Of a DNA stretch of 64,000 bases, positions 55,171 through 63,858 are shown piece after piece. The notes beneath the pieces were generated by a model that ran no database searches, had not been told where the DNA came from, and saw only the letters and a list, made by a program, of their open reading frames with translations. The position numbers and the translations under genes are program-made. The first letter of the stretch is position 1; each line of letters begins with the position of its first letter. The stretch is from contig CAYQQQ010000008.1 in NCBI GenBank assembly GCA_964420125.1, positions 93,248 to 157,247 on the forward strand. The letters run 5' to 3'. Source of the DNA: CAYQQQ01 sp964420125 (GTDB lineage Bacteria > Actinomycetota > Acidimicrobiia > Acidimicrobiales > Microtrichaceae).

Positions 55171-56022
55171 GTGATCGACGTCCTGCTCATCACCGGGATG
55201 TCCGGCGCCGGCCGGACCCAGGCCGGCAACACGCTGGAGGACCTGGGCTGGTTCGTGATCGACAACCTGCCCGTCGAGCTGGTCCCCAAGGTCGGCGAGC
55301 TCGCCCAGTTCCGCGAGTCCGCCACGCCGATCGCCCTGGTGGTGGGCACCGGGCACGACCTCGGGCGGGTGGTGGGTGCGGTCGAGTCGCTGCGCGAGTC
55401 CGGGGTGCAGGTGAGCACCCTGTTCCTCGATGCATCGACCCCGGCCCTGGTGCGTCGCTACGGCGACACGAAGCGACGTCACCCGCTGCTCGACCTGACC
55501 GGTTCGGTGGAGTCGGCCATCGAGGCCGAACGCACGCTGCTGGCCGGGGCGCGGGCGATGGCGGACCTCCTGATCGACACGTCGGACTACAACGTCCACG
55601 ACCTCCGCAGGGAGATCACCGACCGCTTCGCCGAGCGCGGTGGTGGTGCGGCCATGCAGGTCACGGTGCTGTCCTTCGGCTACAAGCACGGGCTGCCGCC
55701 GGATGCCGACCTGGTCTTCGACTGCCGCTTCCTTCCGAACCCGCACTGGGTGGACGAGCTGCGCCCCCTGCGGGGCACCGACGAGGCGGTGCAGCGCTAC
55801 GTGCTCGACAGCGAGCTCGCGCCGGGGTTCACGTCGCGGGTGGAGGAACTGCTCGCCTACCTCCTGCCGGCCTACGTGGCGGAGGGCAAGTCGGTGCTCA
55901 CCGTGGCCTTCGGCTGCACAGGAGGCCATCACCGTTCGGTGACGATGGCGGAGCACTTCGCCGAGTGGCTGCGGGTGCAGGGGCAGGCCCCTCGGGTGCG
56001 ACACCGGGACCTGGAGCGATGA
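55171..56022 (+). CDS. rapZ: RNase adapter / nucleotide-binding protein RapZ (YvcJ)
   Basis: A 283-residue protein with P-loop ITGMSGAGRTQAG (7-19; Arg in place of the Lys, as in other actinobacterial members), VIDNLPVELV, and the C-terminal domain with SFGYKHGLPPDADLVFDCRFLPNP and FGCTGGHHRSV. In E. coli RapZ guides RNase E to a small RNA controlling glucosamine synthesis; in Gram-positives the partner is unclear. It overlaps yvcK by four bases (ATGA). Confidence 0.96.
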   Translation: MIDVLLITGMSGAGRTQAGNTLEDLGWFVIDNLPVELVPKVGELAQFRESATPIALVVGTGHDLGRVVGAVESLRESGVQVSTLFLDASTPALVRRYGDTKRRHPLLDLTGSVESAIEAERTLLAGARAMADLLIDTSDYNVHDLRREITDRFAERGGGAAMQVTVLSFGYKHGLPPDADLVFDCRFLPNPHWVDELRPLRGTDEAVQRYVLDSELAPGFTSRVEELLAYLLPAYVAEGKSVLTVAFGCTGGHHRSVTMAEHFAEWLRVQGQAPRVRHRDLER

Positions 56023-56915
56023 CGCGGCCTCCCTCCCGGGAGACCTCCCGCCGCTCGGTGGTGGCCGTCGGTGGGGGCCACGGGCTGGCAGCGACGTTGC
56101 GGGCGCTGCGCCTGCTCGACGTGCACCCCACGGCGGTGGTGTCGGTCGCCGACGACGGTGGTTCCACCGGCCGGTTGCGCGCAGAGGCGGATCGGACCGC
56201 CCCCGGGGACCTCCGCAAGTGCCTCTCCGCCCTGGCGACGCGTCCCGAGCTCCTGGCCGAGCTCATGGAGCATCGGTTCGAGTCCGGCGAGCTCGAGGGC
56301 CACTCGTTCGGCAACCTGCTGCTGACGGCGCTGGAGGAGCGCGAGGGAGGTGTGCTCGCGGCGCTGGAGGCCGCCTCCGAGCTGCTGGGCTGCGTGGGGA
56401 CCGTGCTGCCGTCGACCACCGACGTGGTGGAGCTCGTGGCCCGGCGCCGGGACGGCACGGAGCTGGTCGGTCAGAGCGAGATCTCGGCCACCCCGGGGAT
56501 CCGCTCGGTGTGGCTGCGTCCTCGTCCCGCAGCCTGTGGTGAGGCGGTGTCGGCCATCGGCACCGCCGACATGGTGGTGCTGGGGCCCGGTTCCCTCTAC
56601 ACCAGCGTGCTGGCCGCCGCGGTGGTGCCGGGCATCCTGGAGGCGATCGGCTCGACTGCGGCGACCGTGGTGTACGTGTGCAACCTGCGCCCGCAGCAGC
56701 ACGAGACCGACGGCTACGGACCGGCCGACCATGTGGACGCCCTGCAGCGCCACGGCCTGCGGCCCGGCGTCGTGCTGGTCGACCCGGCGTGCATGGGTGC
56801 CCCCGAAGGTGTCGAGGGCGTTCGGGAGCTGCCCCTTGCCCGGCCCAACGGGCGGGTCCATGCCCCGGAGCTCCTCGCCACAGCCCTGGCCGACGTGCTC
56901 GACCGGCCCTGCTGA
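56019..56915 (+). CDS. yvcK: Gluconeogenesis factor YvcK/CofD-like (UPF0052)
   Basis: The 298-residue protein starts with VVAVGGGHGLAATLRALR and has SVADDGGSTGRLR, PPGDLRKCLSAL and LGPGSLYTSVLA, the UPF0052 signatures. YvcK binds UDP-sugars and links carbon supply to peptidoglycan synthesis; the mycobacterial homologue is CuvA. ATG 56019 is coupled to the rapZ stop. In most actinobacteria whiA follows; here the next gene is gap. Confidence 0.95.
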   Translation: MTRPPSRETSRRSVVAVGGGHGLAATLRALRLLDVHPTAVVSVADDGGSTGRLRAEADRTAPGDLRKCLSALATRPELLAELMEHRFESGELEGHSFGNLLLTALEEREGGVLAALEAASELLGCVGTVLPSTTDVVELVARRRDGTELVGQSEISATPGIRSVWLRPRPAACGEAVSAIGTADMVVLGPGSLYTSVLAAAVVPGILEAIGSTAATVVYVCNLRPQQHETDGYGPADHVDALQRHGLRPGVVLVDPACMGAPEGVEGVRELPLARPNGRVHAPELLATALADVLDRPC

Positions 56916-57034
56916 GCCCGAGACCGCCTGCGGCGGTGCCGATTGGCACATCGGGGGTTCCATCTGGTCGGATGTGGGCGCCTTGTGAAGCGAAGCACGA
57001 GGTAGACGCCGATCTCCATCTACAGAGGTGTGAC

Positions 57035-58045
57035 ATGACCGTTCGCGTGGGAATCAATGGCTTCGGCCGCATCGGCCGCAACTTCTTCCGGGCCGCCAAG
57101 GCCCGTGGCGCCGACATCGACTTCGTGGCGGTGAACGACCTCGGCTCGCTCGAGACGATGGCCCTGCTGCTCAAGCGTGACTCCGTCGCCGGCACCTACC
57201 CGGGCGAGGTCAAGGTCGTCGACGGCGGCATCGAGGTGGACGGCGACACCCTCAAGGTGGTGTCCCACCGCGACCCCGCCGACATCCCCTGGGGGGAGCT
57301 GGGTGTGGACGTGGTGGTCGAGTCCACCGGCTTCTTCACCAGCCGCGACAAGGCGGCCGCCCACCTCGACGGCGGTGCTCCCCGGGTGATCGTGTCGGCC
57401 CCGGCCAGCGGTGCGGATGCCACCTTCGTGGTGGGCGTCAACGACGACACCTTCGACCCGGCCCAGCACGTCGTGGTGTCGAACGCCTCCTGCACCACCA
57501 ACTGCTTCGTGCCGCTCATCAAGGTCCTCGACGACGCCTTCGGCGTCGAGAAGGGCTTGATGAACACCATCCACGCCTACACGGGCGACCAGATGCTGGT
57601 CGACGGCCCCCACAGCGATCCTCGCCGGGCCCGCGCCGCAGCCATCAACATCGTGCCCACCTCCACCGGGGCCGCCCGGGCCACCGGCCTGGTGCTGCAG
57701 TCCATGAACGGCCTCCTGGACGGCACCTCGCTGCGGGTGCCGGTGCCGACGGGCTCGATCACCGACTTCGTGGGCGTGCTCAAGCAGGACGTCACCGTGG
57801 ACGAGGTCAACGCGGCGTTCAAGGCGGCGGCGGCCGAGGGCCCGCTGGTGGGCATCCTGGAGTACTCCGAGGAGCCGCTGGTGAGCACCGACATCGTGGG
57901 TTCGCCCTACAGCTCGATCTTCGACTCGGGGCTGACCATGGCGATGGGCAACCTGATCAAGGTGCTCTCCTGGTACGACAACGAGGCGGGCTACTCCAAC
58001 CGGCTCGTCGACCTGGCGCTGATCGTCGGCGCGGCCAACCACTGA
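57035..58045 (+). CDS. gap: Glyceraldehyde-3-phosphate dehydrogenase
   Basis: A 336-residue glycolytic enzyme. NAD-binding GINGFGRIGRNFFRA lies at residues 5-19, the catalytic Cys in SNASCTTNC (about 152), the catalytic His in IHAYTGDQ, and substrate residues in NIVPTSTGAA. An AGAGGTG sequence precedes ATG 57035. The 119-bp gap after yvcK contains the promoter region and no whiA remnant that I can see. It is first in gap-pgk-tpiA-secG. Confidence 0.97.
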   Translation: MTVRVGINGFGRIGRNFFRAAKARGADIDFVAVNDLGSLETMALLLKRDSVAGTYPGEVKVVDGGIEVDGDTLKVVSHRDPADIPWGELGVDVVVESTGFFTSRDKAAAHLDGGAPRVIVSAPASGADATFVVGVNDDTFDPAQHVVVSNASCTTNCFVPLIKVLDDAFGVEKGLMNTIHAYTGDQMLVDGPHSDPRRARAAAINIVPTSTGAARATGLVLQSMNGLLDGTSLRVPVPTGSITDFVGVLKQDVTVDEVNAAFKAAAAEGPLVGILEYSEEPLVSTDIVGSPYSSIFDSGLTMAMGNLIKVLSWYDNEAGYSNRLVDLALIVGAANH

Positions 58046-58085
58046 TTCCAGTGGCCCGAACGAGGGCCCGTCCTGGGAGCTGCGC

Positions 58086-59231
58086 ATGAAGTTCGGCGTA
58101 CCCGAGCTGGAAGACCTCGGCGACGTGGCGGGGAAGTCGGTCCTGGTGCGGACCGACTTCAACGTCCCGCTGCGCGACGGGGTGATCACCGACGACCTGC
58201 GCATCCGCGCCGCCCTGCCCACCCTGCAGTGGCTGCTCGACCACGGTGCGACGGTCACCGCCTGCTCGCACCTGGGGCGGCCCAAGGGGGCGCCGGATCC
58301 GGCGTTCTCCATGGAGCCGGTGCGGGCCCGCCTGAGCGAGCTGACACCGGCGGTGACCCTGCTCGACAACCTCCGCTTCGATCCCGGCGAGACCGAGGAC
58401 GCCCCCGCGTTCGTGGCGGAGCTGGTGGCCGGCCACGACCTCTACGTGAACGACGCCTTCGGGGCCTCGCACCGGGCCCACGCCTCGATCGTGGGGCCGC
58501 CCCGCACCCTGCCCTCTGCGGCGGGCCGCCTCCTGGCTCGCGAGGTCGAGGTGCTGCTGGGGGTGCGGGAGCAGCCGAGGCGCCCGTTCGTGGCCATCAC
58601 CGGCGGGGCGAAGGTGAGCGACAAGCTCGGGGTGATCCGGGCACTGCTCGGCGTGGCCGACGACGTGATCATCGGCGGCGGCATGTGCTTCACCTTCTTC
58701 AAGGCCATGGGCCTCGGGATCGGCGACTCGCTGTGCGAGGACGACCAGGTGGGCACCTGTCGGGCGCTGTTGGACGAGTTCGGCGACCGGCTCCACCACC
58801 CCGAGGACGTGGTGGCCCTGGGTCCGGGCGGCAAGATCGGCGACCCGTCGGCCGGGGGAGAGGTGCGGGGCTTCGGCCGGTCCGTGCCTGACGGCTGGAT
58901 GGGGCTGGACATCGGTCCCGGATCGGCAGCCGCCTTCGGCGACCGGATCCTCGAGGCCCGCACCATCCTGTGGAACGGGCCGATGGGCGTGTTCGAGGAC
59001 CCGCGCTTCGAGGCCGGCACCCGGGCGGTGGCCGCCGCGGTGGCGGAGTCCAGGGGGTTCTCGGTGATCGGCGGGGGCGACTCCGCCGCGGCGATCGCCC
59101 AGTTCGGCCTGGCCGACGAGGTGGACCACATCTCCACCGGCGGCGGCGCCAGCCTGGAGCTCATCGAGCAGGGCGACCTCCCCGGCCTCGAGGCCCTGCG
59201 CAACGCCCCCAACGCCCTCAGCGCCCCCTGA
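58086..59231 (+). CDS. pgk: Phosphoglycerate kinase
   Basis: A 381-residue enzyme transferring phosphate from 1,3-bisphosphoglycerate to ADP. RTDFNVPLRDG (20-30), CSHLGRPKG, DNLRFDPGE, FGASHRAHAS, and the nucleotide-binding LWNGPMGVFE and GGGDSAAAI are all present. Slightly shorter than the usual 395-400 residues. GGGAG lies before the ATG. Its last 22 bases are repeated 95 bp downstream. Confidence 0.97.
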   Translation: MKFGVPELEDLGDVAGKSVLVRTDFNVPLRDGVITDDLRIRAALPTLQWLLDHGATVTACSHLGRPKGAPDPAFSMEPVRARLSELTPAVTLLDNLRFDPGETEDAPAFVAELVAGHDLYVNDAFGASHRAHASIVGPPRTLPSAAGRLLAREVEVLLGVREQPRRPFVAITGGAKVSDKLGVIRALLGVADDVIIGGGMCFTFFKAMGLGIGDSLCEDDQVGTCRALLDEFGDRLHHPEDVVALGPGGKIGDPSAGGEVRGFGRSVPDGWMGLDIGPGSAAAFGDRILEARTILWNGPMGVFEDPRFEAGTRAVAAAVAESRGFSVIGGGDSAAAIAQFGLADEVDHISTGGGASLELIEQGDLPGLEALRNAPNALSAP

Positions 59232-59327
59232 CCTCGTTCTGTCGTCCCGTTCATCGCCGTTCTGTTCGACAGGAGGTGTCTCCAGGGGCACCTTTCGCCG
59301 AACAGAACGCCCTCAGTGCCCCCTGAC
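59211..59327. repeat. Duplicated pgk tail flanking a palindromic segment
   Basis: A 22-base block starting AACGCCCTCAG and ending CCCCCTGAC occurs at 59211-59232 (end of pgk) and 59306-59327, with one mismatch. Between the copies lies an inverted repeat, GTTCTGTTCG (59259-59268) and CGAACAGAAC (59299-59308), with an inner AGGTG/CACCT stem. The duplicated flank plus palindrome looks like a small mobile or REP-like element with a target duplication. Confidence 0.75.
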
Positions 59328-59345
59328 ATGTAGGAGAATCCCGAC

Positions 59346-60122
59346 ATGGCCGAACGCAAGCCGATCATCAGCGGCAACTGGAAGATGCACCACAACCACT
59401 TCGAGGCGATCCAGACGGTGCAGAAGCTGCACTACCGCCTCGACGGGGAGGACCACAGCTCGGTGGAGGTGACGGTGCACCCGCCGTTCACCGACCTCCG
59501 CTCGGTGCAGACCATCATCGAGGCCGACAAGATGAAGATCGGCCTGGGCGCCCAGAACTGCCATTGGGAGGACAAGGGCGCCTTCACCGGCGAGGTGGCG
59601 CCACCGATGCTGGCCAAGCTGGACGTGGGGTGGGTGATCGTGGGCCACTCCGAACGCCGGGAGCTGTTCGGTGAGACCGACGACACGGTCAACAAGAAGG
59701 TCAAGGCGGTGATCGCCCAGGGGATGGTCCCCATCATGTGCTGCGGGGAGACCCTCGAAGAGCGTGAGCAGGGGATGGCCGAGGCGAAGGTCGAGGGCCA
59801 GGTGCGCGAGGGCCTCGCCGGGCTGTCGGGGGCGGCGGTCGGGGCGCTGGTGATCGCCTACGAGCCGATCTGGGCGATCGGGACGGGCAAGACCGCGACA
59901 TCGGACGACGCCCAGGCGATGTGCGCCAAGGTGCGCGAGGTGGTGCGCGAGGTGTTCGGAGCCGACGCTGGGGCTGCGGTGCGCATCCAGTACGGAGGCT
60001 CGGTGAAGCCCGGCAACATCGCCGAGCTGATGGGTCAGTCCGACATCGACGGCGCACTTGTGGGTGGCGCCTCGCTGGACGCGGACGAGTTCGCCGCCAT
60101 CGTCCAGTACCGCAACCACTGA
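59346..60122 (+). CDS. tpiA: Triosephosphate isomerase
   Basis: A 258-residue TIM barrel: SGNWKMH with the catalytic Asn and Lys, VGHSERRELFGE with the catalytic His, AYEPIWAIGTGKTA with the catalytic Glu, and YGGSVKPGN for phosphate binding. TAGGAG lies nine bases before the ATG. Confidence 0.97.
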   Translation: MAERKPIISGNWKMHHNHFEAIQTVQKLHYRLDGEDHSSVEVTVHPPFTDLRSVQTIIEADKMKIGLGAQNCHWEDKGAFTGEVAPPMLAKLDVGWVIVGHSERRELFGETDDTVNKKVKAVIAQGMVPIMCCGETLEEREQGMAEAKVEGQVREGLAGLSGAAVGALVIAYEPIWAIGTGKTATSDDAQAMCAKVREVVREVFGADAGAAVRIQYGGSVKPGNIAELMGQSDIDGALVGGASLDADEFAAIVQYRNH

Positions 60123-60163
60123 GGCAGTCGACGTGCGTTCCCGTCGGCCGAGCCGGGTGGGAT

Positions 60164-60169
60164 ACCCTC
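60164..60169 (+). promoter_or_regulatory. -10 element of a leaderless promoter
   Basis: TACCCT, seven bases, GTG 60177: secG may have its own promoter as well as read-through from tpiA. Confidence 0.55.
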
Positions 60170-60176
60170 GGCGCTC

Positions 60177-60416
60177 GTGAAGATCATCGAGATCATCCTC
60201 TGGGTCCTCCAGTTCGGCCTCGGCATCGGGCTGATCTTCCTCGTGCTCATCCACTCCGGGAAGGGTGGAGGCCTCTCCGACATGTTCGGCGGCGGTCTCG
60301 GTGCCTCGGCTGCGGGTTCGACGGTGATGGAGAAGAACCTCGACCGCATCACCGTGGTGATCGCGCTGCTCTTCGCCTTCAACACGCTGATCATGGCCCT
60401 GGTGCTCGACACCTGA
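60177..60416 (+). CDS. secG: Preprotein translocase subunit SecG
   Basis: A 79-residue membrane protein with two spans (IIEIILWVLQFGLGIGLIFL and ITVVIALLFAFNTLIMALVL) and the SecG loop HSGKGGGLSDMFGG between them. It helps SecYE-A driven export. Its place after tpiA is conserved in many bacteria. Confidence 0.93.
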   Translation: MKIIEIILWVLQFGLGIGLIFLVLIHSGKGGGLSDMFGGGLGASAAGSTVMEKNLDRITVVIALLFAFNTLIMALVLDT

Positions 60417-60521
60417 GGCGTTCGCTGCGCACCTGCCATGTTCGGTCGGGCCTCCGGCTCCTACGACCGGCCCCGATCGACCGGTAGTGTGACCCGCAAC
60501 TGAACGCGAGGTGACTGCGGC

Positions 60522-61433
60522 GTGACCAAGGACGAGGAGCGGATGGCCGAGAACGGTGTCGACACCGGGGTCGTTCCGGCCGTCGATGCTCACAACGAGG
60601 ACGTGGCGGTCGAGGATCTCACCATCCACCACATGGAGGGGGCTCGGGCCTACGAGGACAAGCTGACCAACAAGAAGTACCTCGCCGAGCTGCGCGACCT
60701 GCAGGTGGAGCTGCTGAAGCTCCAGCGGTGGGTGAAGGAGTCGGGCGAGCGGGTGGTGCTGCTCTTCGAGGGCCGTGACGCGGCCGGCAAGGGCGGGGCG
60801 ATCCGGCGCTTCACCGAGAACCTCAACCCCCGGGGGGCAAGGGTGGTGGCGCTCACCAAGCCCAACGACACCGAACGGGGCCAGTGGTACTTCCAGCGCT
60901 ACGTGTCGCACCTGCCCACCAGGGGCGAGATCGTGTTCTTCGACCGGTCCTGGTACAACCGGGCGGGGGTCGAGGTGGTGATGGGGTTCTGCACCCCGCA
61001 CGAGTACGGCGAGTTCTTCCGCCAGGCGCCCGGGTTCGAGCGCAGCATCGTCGAGTCGGGCACCCACCTGTTCAAGTTCTGGTTCACGGTGTCGCGGGGG
61101 AACCAGCTCGCCCGCTTCGAGCGGCGCAAGACCGACCCGCTGCGGCAGTGGAAGTTCTCCCCGATCGACGAGGCGTCGCTGGACAAGTGGGACGAGTACA
61201 CCCGAGCCCGTGACGCTCTGCTGATCCACACCGACAGCGCGGCGTCGCCGTGGACGGTGGTCAACTCCAACGAGAAGAAGCGGGCCCGGCTGGAGTCGAT
61301 CCGCCACGTGGTGCACACCCTGGGCTACGACCACAAGGACCACGCCGTGGCCCGCTCCCCGGATGCCCGGGTGGTGCAGGCGGCCGCCGCGGTGATGACC
61401 GGCTACGACGTCCCGCCGCTGCTGCCCGGCTGA
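60522..61433 (+). CDS. ppk2: Polyphosphate kinase 2
   Basis: A 303-residue single-domain PPK2 with Walker A LFEGRDAAGKGGAI (about 84-97), the lid region RVVALTKPNDTERGQWYFQR and Walker B FFDRSWYNRAGVEVVMGF. Size and motifs fit class I enzymes, which make NTPs from NDPs and polyphosphate. Start GTG 60522 (MTKDEERMAENG); a GAGGTGAC sequence precedes it. Possibly co-transcribed with the upstream glycolytic genes. Confidence 0.93.
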   Translation: MTKDEERMAENGVDTGVVPAVDAHNEDVAVEDLTIHHMEGARAYEDKLTNKKYLAELRDLQVELLKLQRWVKESGERVVLLFEGRDAAGKGGAIRRFTENLNPRGARVVALTKPNDTERGQWYFQRYVSHLPTRGEIVFFDRSWYNRAGVEVVMGFCTPHEYGEFFRQAPGFERSIVESGTHLFKFWFTVSRGNQLARFERRKTDPLRQWKFSPIDEASLDKWDEYTRARDALLIHTDSAASPWTVVNSNEKKRARLESIRHVVHTLGYDHKDHAVARSPDARVVQAAAAVMTGYDVPPLLPG

Positions 61434-61816
61434 CCCACCGGTCCCGCGAGTCCGCCCTCCGGCGCGCCCCGCCCTCGGTGGCGCCGTCGCGCCGCGTCGC
61501 GCACCACTTGTTCCAGTCCGCCCTCCTGCCCCCGTGCCCGCCGCCCCTGTCCTTCCCCAGGCCAGCCGGCGTGGACCTCTCCGCCTTCGGATCACCTCTG
61601 CAGGCGCTCAGCAGCTCATATGACCCGCTCTGCCTCCAGACCCCATCCGAAGGCACACCGCACACGCGGTGAGCCATGGATCGGGTGGTCTCGCACGGTC
61701 GCGGCCGGTCGACTGTGGCGCCGGCGTGGAGGCGGTCGATGGTCGCCGATGACGTTTCGAGGGCGGGCCCGGCTGCGGTACAGTTTCGCTTCGCCCCGCC
61801 CCAGAGCGGGGGCCAC
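61434..61816. other. Intergenic region without a recognisable gene
   Basis: This 383-bp stretch between ppk2 and tRNA-Leu has open frames on both strands, but they are all low-complexity shadows without a start signal. It holds the tRNA promoter near its right end and nothing else I can support. Confidence 0.6.
61779..61784 (+). promoter_or_regulatory. -10 element of tRNA-Leu
   Basis: TACAGT lies 32 bases before the tRNA, implying a 5' leader of about 25 nt. Confidence 0.5.
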
Positions 61817-61900
61817 GTCGGAGTGGCGGAATTGGCAGACGCGCTAGCTTGAGGGGCTAGTGCCCGCAAGGGCGTGGGGGTTCAAGTCCCCCCTCCGACA
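61817..61900 (+). tRNA. tRNA-Leu (anticodon GAG)
   Basis: The acceptor stem GTCGGAG pairs with CTCCGAC. The anticodon arm CTAGC-TTGAGGG-GCTAG carries GAG. A long variable arm (TGCCCGCAAGGGCG) is typical of tRNA-Leu, and the T loop reads TTCAAGT. CCA is not encoded. Its 3' end is antisense to the last codons of the recombinase gene, the usual sign of an integration site. Confidence 0.96.
61882..61900. other. Presumed attachment site (tRNA-Leu 3' end)
   Basis: The 19 bases shared by the tRNA 3' end and the recombinase 3' end are the natural candidate for the integration core. The second copy, if any, lies beyond the window. Confidence 0.4.
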
Positions 61901-63528
61901 CGTATGGTTACCCCACGGGGTTGAGCCTGCACAGCGATGGTGCCGCTGGGGTCGTAGCGCAGCGTGACGCCGAGCTCCCGGTAGAGATCGGCCTTGTCGG
62001 CCGGGTCGGCGGCGGCGAGCGCTCCGACGATGTCTCGGAGCGACTCCACCAGCGCCTTCACCTGACCAGGGCTGAGCTGCTCGCCGGGGATCTGCTGGCC
62101 GAGCTTTGCTTCGAGCGCTCGGCGTTGGTGTTGGGCTTCGGTGATCCACGAGGCGGCGAGGGCCGGGTCGACGTCGTGGTCGAGGAGCTGGTGGTACTTG
62201 GCGATGCGTCGGTCGCAGTCGGCGATGCCGGCTCGGAGCCGTTCCTCGCGCTCGATGGTCTCGGGGTCGGGCTCGGACACGCCGGCGAGGGTCTGGCAGG
62301 TGTGCTCGATGTGGTCGTCGTCGAACAGTTGGGCGAGCCACTGGTCGAGACCGGGGGTGACGGCGGCCTCTCTGACGTACACGCTGCGAGGGTGTCCGCC
62401 GTCGGGTTCGGGGTAGTCGGTGGGGTACTTGCAGCGGTAGTAGGCGGTGCCGTGGTTCCACTGGCCCTGCATGCGCCGGCCACAGATGTCGCAGTGCAGC
62501 AGCCCGCTGAGCAGGTAGTGGCGGCCCTCGACCGGTTGGCGGGGCGGTCGGCGCTTCGGGGTGGAGAACATGGCCTGCGCGGCGTCGAACTGCTCCCGGG
62601 TGACGATGGCCTCGTGCATCGGCTCGGGCGACCAGATCCACTCACTGGTGTCGTTCCAGCGCATCACGGTCTGGTGACCGAGGGCGACGTCATCGACATC
62701 AACGAGGACCTCGTCCTTGCGTTGCTTGTTCCAGATCTCGAAGCCGGTGTAGCGGGGGTTGGCGATGATGGCCCGTACGGCGGTCTTCGCCCAGCGACCG
62801 CGCCCGGTCACACGGTGCGGGTTCCGGACGGGGTCGTGCGCGGAGGGAGAGAGGATCCCGTCGCGGTTGAGGCCGAGCGCGATGGTCTGGAGCCCTGATC
62901 CGGCGCAGAACTCGTCGAAGATGCGCTGCACGACCGGCGCGGCGATCGGGTCGACCTCGAGCCGGCGGAGGCGCTGGCCGTTCGCTGCCTTGGACGGGTT
63001 GGGGTGGGGACCGGCGTCGCCGAGCAGGTAGCCGTACGGCGGGCGCCCGCCGAGGAAGCGGCCTTCGATCGCGGCCTGGGACGCCATCGCCGAACGGACG
63101 CGAGTCTTGATGCGGGTGCGTTCGCCCTTGCTCATGCCGCCGTACAGGGACATGACCAGGTCGTGGGCCTCGGAGCCCGGGTCGATGGCGCCTCCGACCT
63201 CGGGCACCCACAGCTCGACGCCGAAGTGGGTGAACACCGGAAAGGTGAGCCCGAACTGGTTGCCGTAGAACGCCCGCTGTGGCTCGCCGATGACGACGGC
63301 GTCGAAGCCCCGGTCCGGGTGACGGAAGGTGTCGAGCAGCCGGGACGCCTCCGGTCGGCGTTTCCATGGGAGGGAGCGGGACTGACCGATGTCGAAGAAC
63401 TCGGCGACCACCTCGCCGCCGTCAGGCTCGATGACTTGGCGGGAGCGGGCGAGCTGCCAGTTCCGCGACGACGTCGGATCCTGCTGGTCCTCGGTGGACA
63501 CCCGGCCATAGAACGCGAAGCGCTTCAC
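61882..63528 (-). CDS. Large serine recombinase / site-specific integrase
   Basis: A 548-residue recombinase: N-terminal resolvase domain with catalytic Ser in YGRVST (residue 11) and ERTRIKTRVRSAM in helix E, a recombinase domain (about 160-290; GRPPYGYLLG; NPRYTGFEIWNKQR), a zinc ribbon CDICGRRMQGQWNHGTAYYRC and a C-terminal coiled region. Such enzymes integrate phages or genomic islands without host factors. The stop codon lies inside tRNA-Leu, so the last six or so residues are encoded antisense to the tRNA. ATG c63528 gives the usual short N-terminus. This marks the left boundary of an element that extends beyond the window. Confidence 0.94.
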   Translation of the reverse strand: MKRFAFYGRVSTEDQQDPTSSRNWQLARSRQVIEPDGGEVVAEFFDIGQSRSLPWKRRPEASRLLDTFRHPDRGFDAVVIGEPQRAFYGNQFGLTFPVFTHFGVELWVPEVGGAIDPGSEAHDLVMSLYGGMSKGERTRIKTRVRSAMASQAAIEGRFLGGRPPYGYLLGDAGPHPNPSKAANGQRLRRLEVDPIAAPVVQRIFDEFCAGSGLQTIALGLNRDGILSPSAHDPVRNPHRVTGRGRWAKTAVRAIIANPRYTGFEIWNKQRKDEVLVDVDDVALGHQTVMRWNDTSEWIWSPEPMHEAIVTREQFDAAQAMFSTPKRRPPRQPVEGRHYLLSGLLHCDICGRRMQGQWNHGTAYYRCKYPTDYPEPDGGHPRSVYVREAAVTPGLDQWLAQLFDDDHIEHTCQTLAGVSEPDPETIEREERLRAGIADCDRRIAKYHQLLDHDVDPALAASWITEAQHQRRALEAKLGQQIPGEQLSPGQVKALVESLRDIVGALAAADPADKADLYRELGVTLRYDPSGTIAVQAQPRGVTIRVGGGT

Positions 63529-63531
63529 GCC

Positions 63532-63843
63532 TCAGGACGCTACGCCGTCGGTCTGACACCGAGCCTCGGGAACGGCGCCAGGTCGGGCGGCGCGCTGCAC
63601 GATCCGCAGGAGCACTCGGGCTAGCTCGGGCGTGAGCACCGGCGGCTCTGGAGGCGTCTGGACCTCGACGGCAGCCGGCGCGTTCGAGTGTCGCCGTTGA
63701 GCGAGGTCGGCGGGATCGATGGGCGCCTTCACGGTGAACCCAAGCGCGCGGAGGGACCCACATCGCCGAAGTAATCCGGACGCCTTCTCGGCCTGGGGCC
63801 GGTGGTCAGACGCTTGGTCAGGCTCGTGGTCAGCCCTTACCAA
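63532..63843 (-). CDS. Small protein upstream of the recombinase, unknown function
   Basis: A possible 103-residue protein ending three bases before the recombinase start. The C-terminal half (VLTPELARVLLRIVQRAARPG) looks like a genuine helix, and short genes of this look are often found directly before actinobacterial serine integrases. The N-terminal part is less convincing, so the real start may be internal. Role unknown, perhaps a recombinase accessory factor. Confidence 0.5.
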   Translation of the reverse strand: MVRADHEPDQASDHRPQAEKASGLLRRCGSLRALGFTVKAPIDPADLAQRRHSNAPAAVEVQTPPEPPVLTPELARVLLRIVQRAARPGAVPEARCQTDGVAS

Positions 63844-63858
63844 CGCCGGCAGCGATGG

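Noticed and set aside
61844..62641. Open frame on the minus strand ending RRGDLNPHALAGTSPSS
   Set aside because: Its C-terminus is the antisense translation of tRNA-Leu and the rest is a shifted frame of the recombinase gene.
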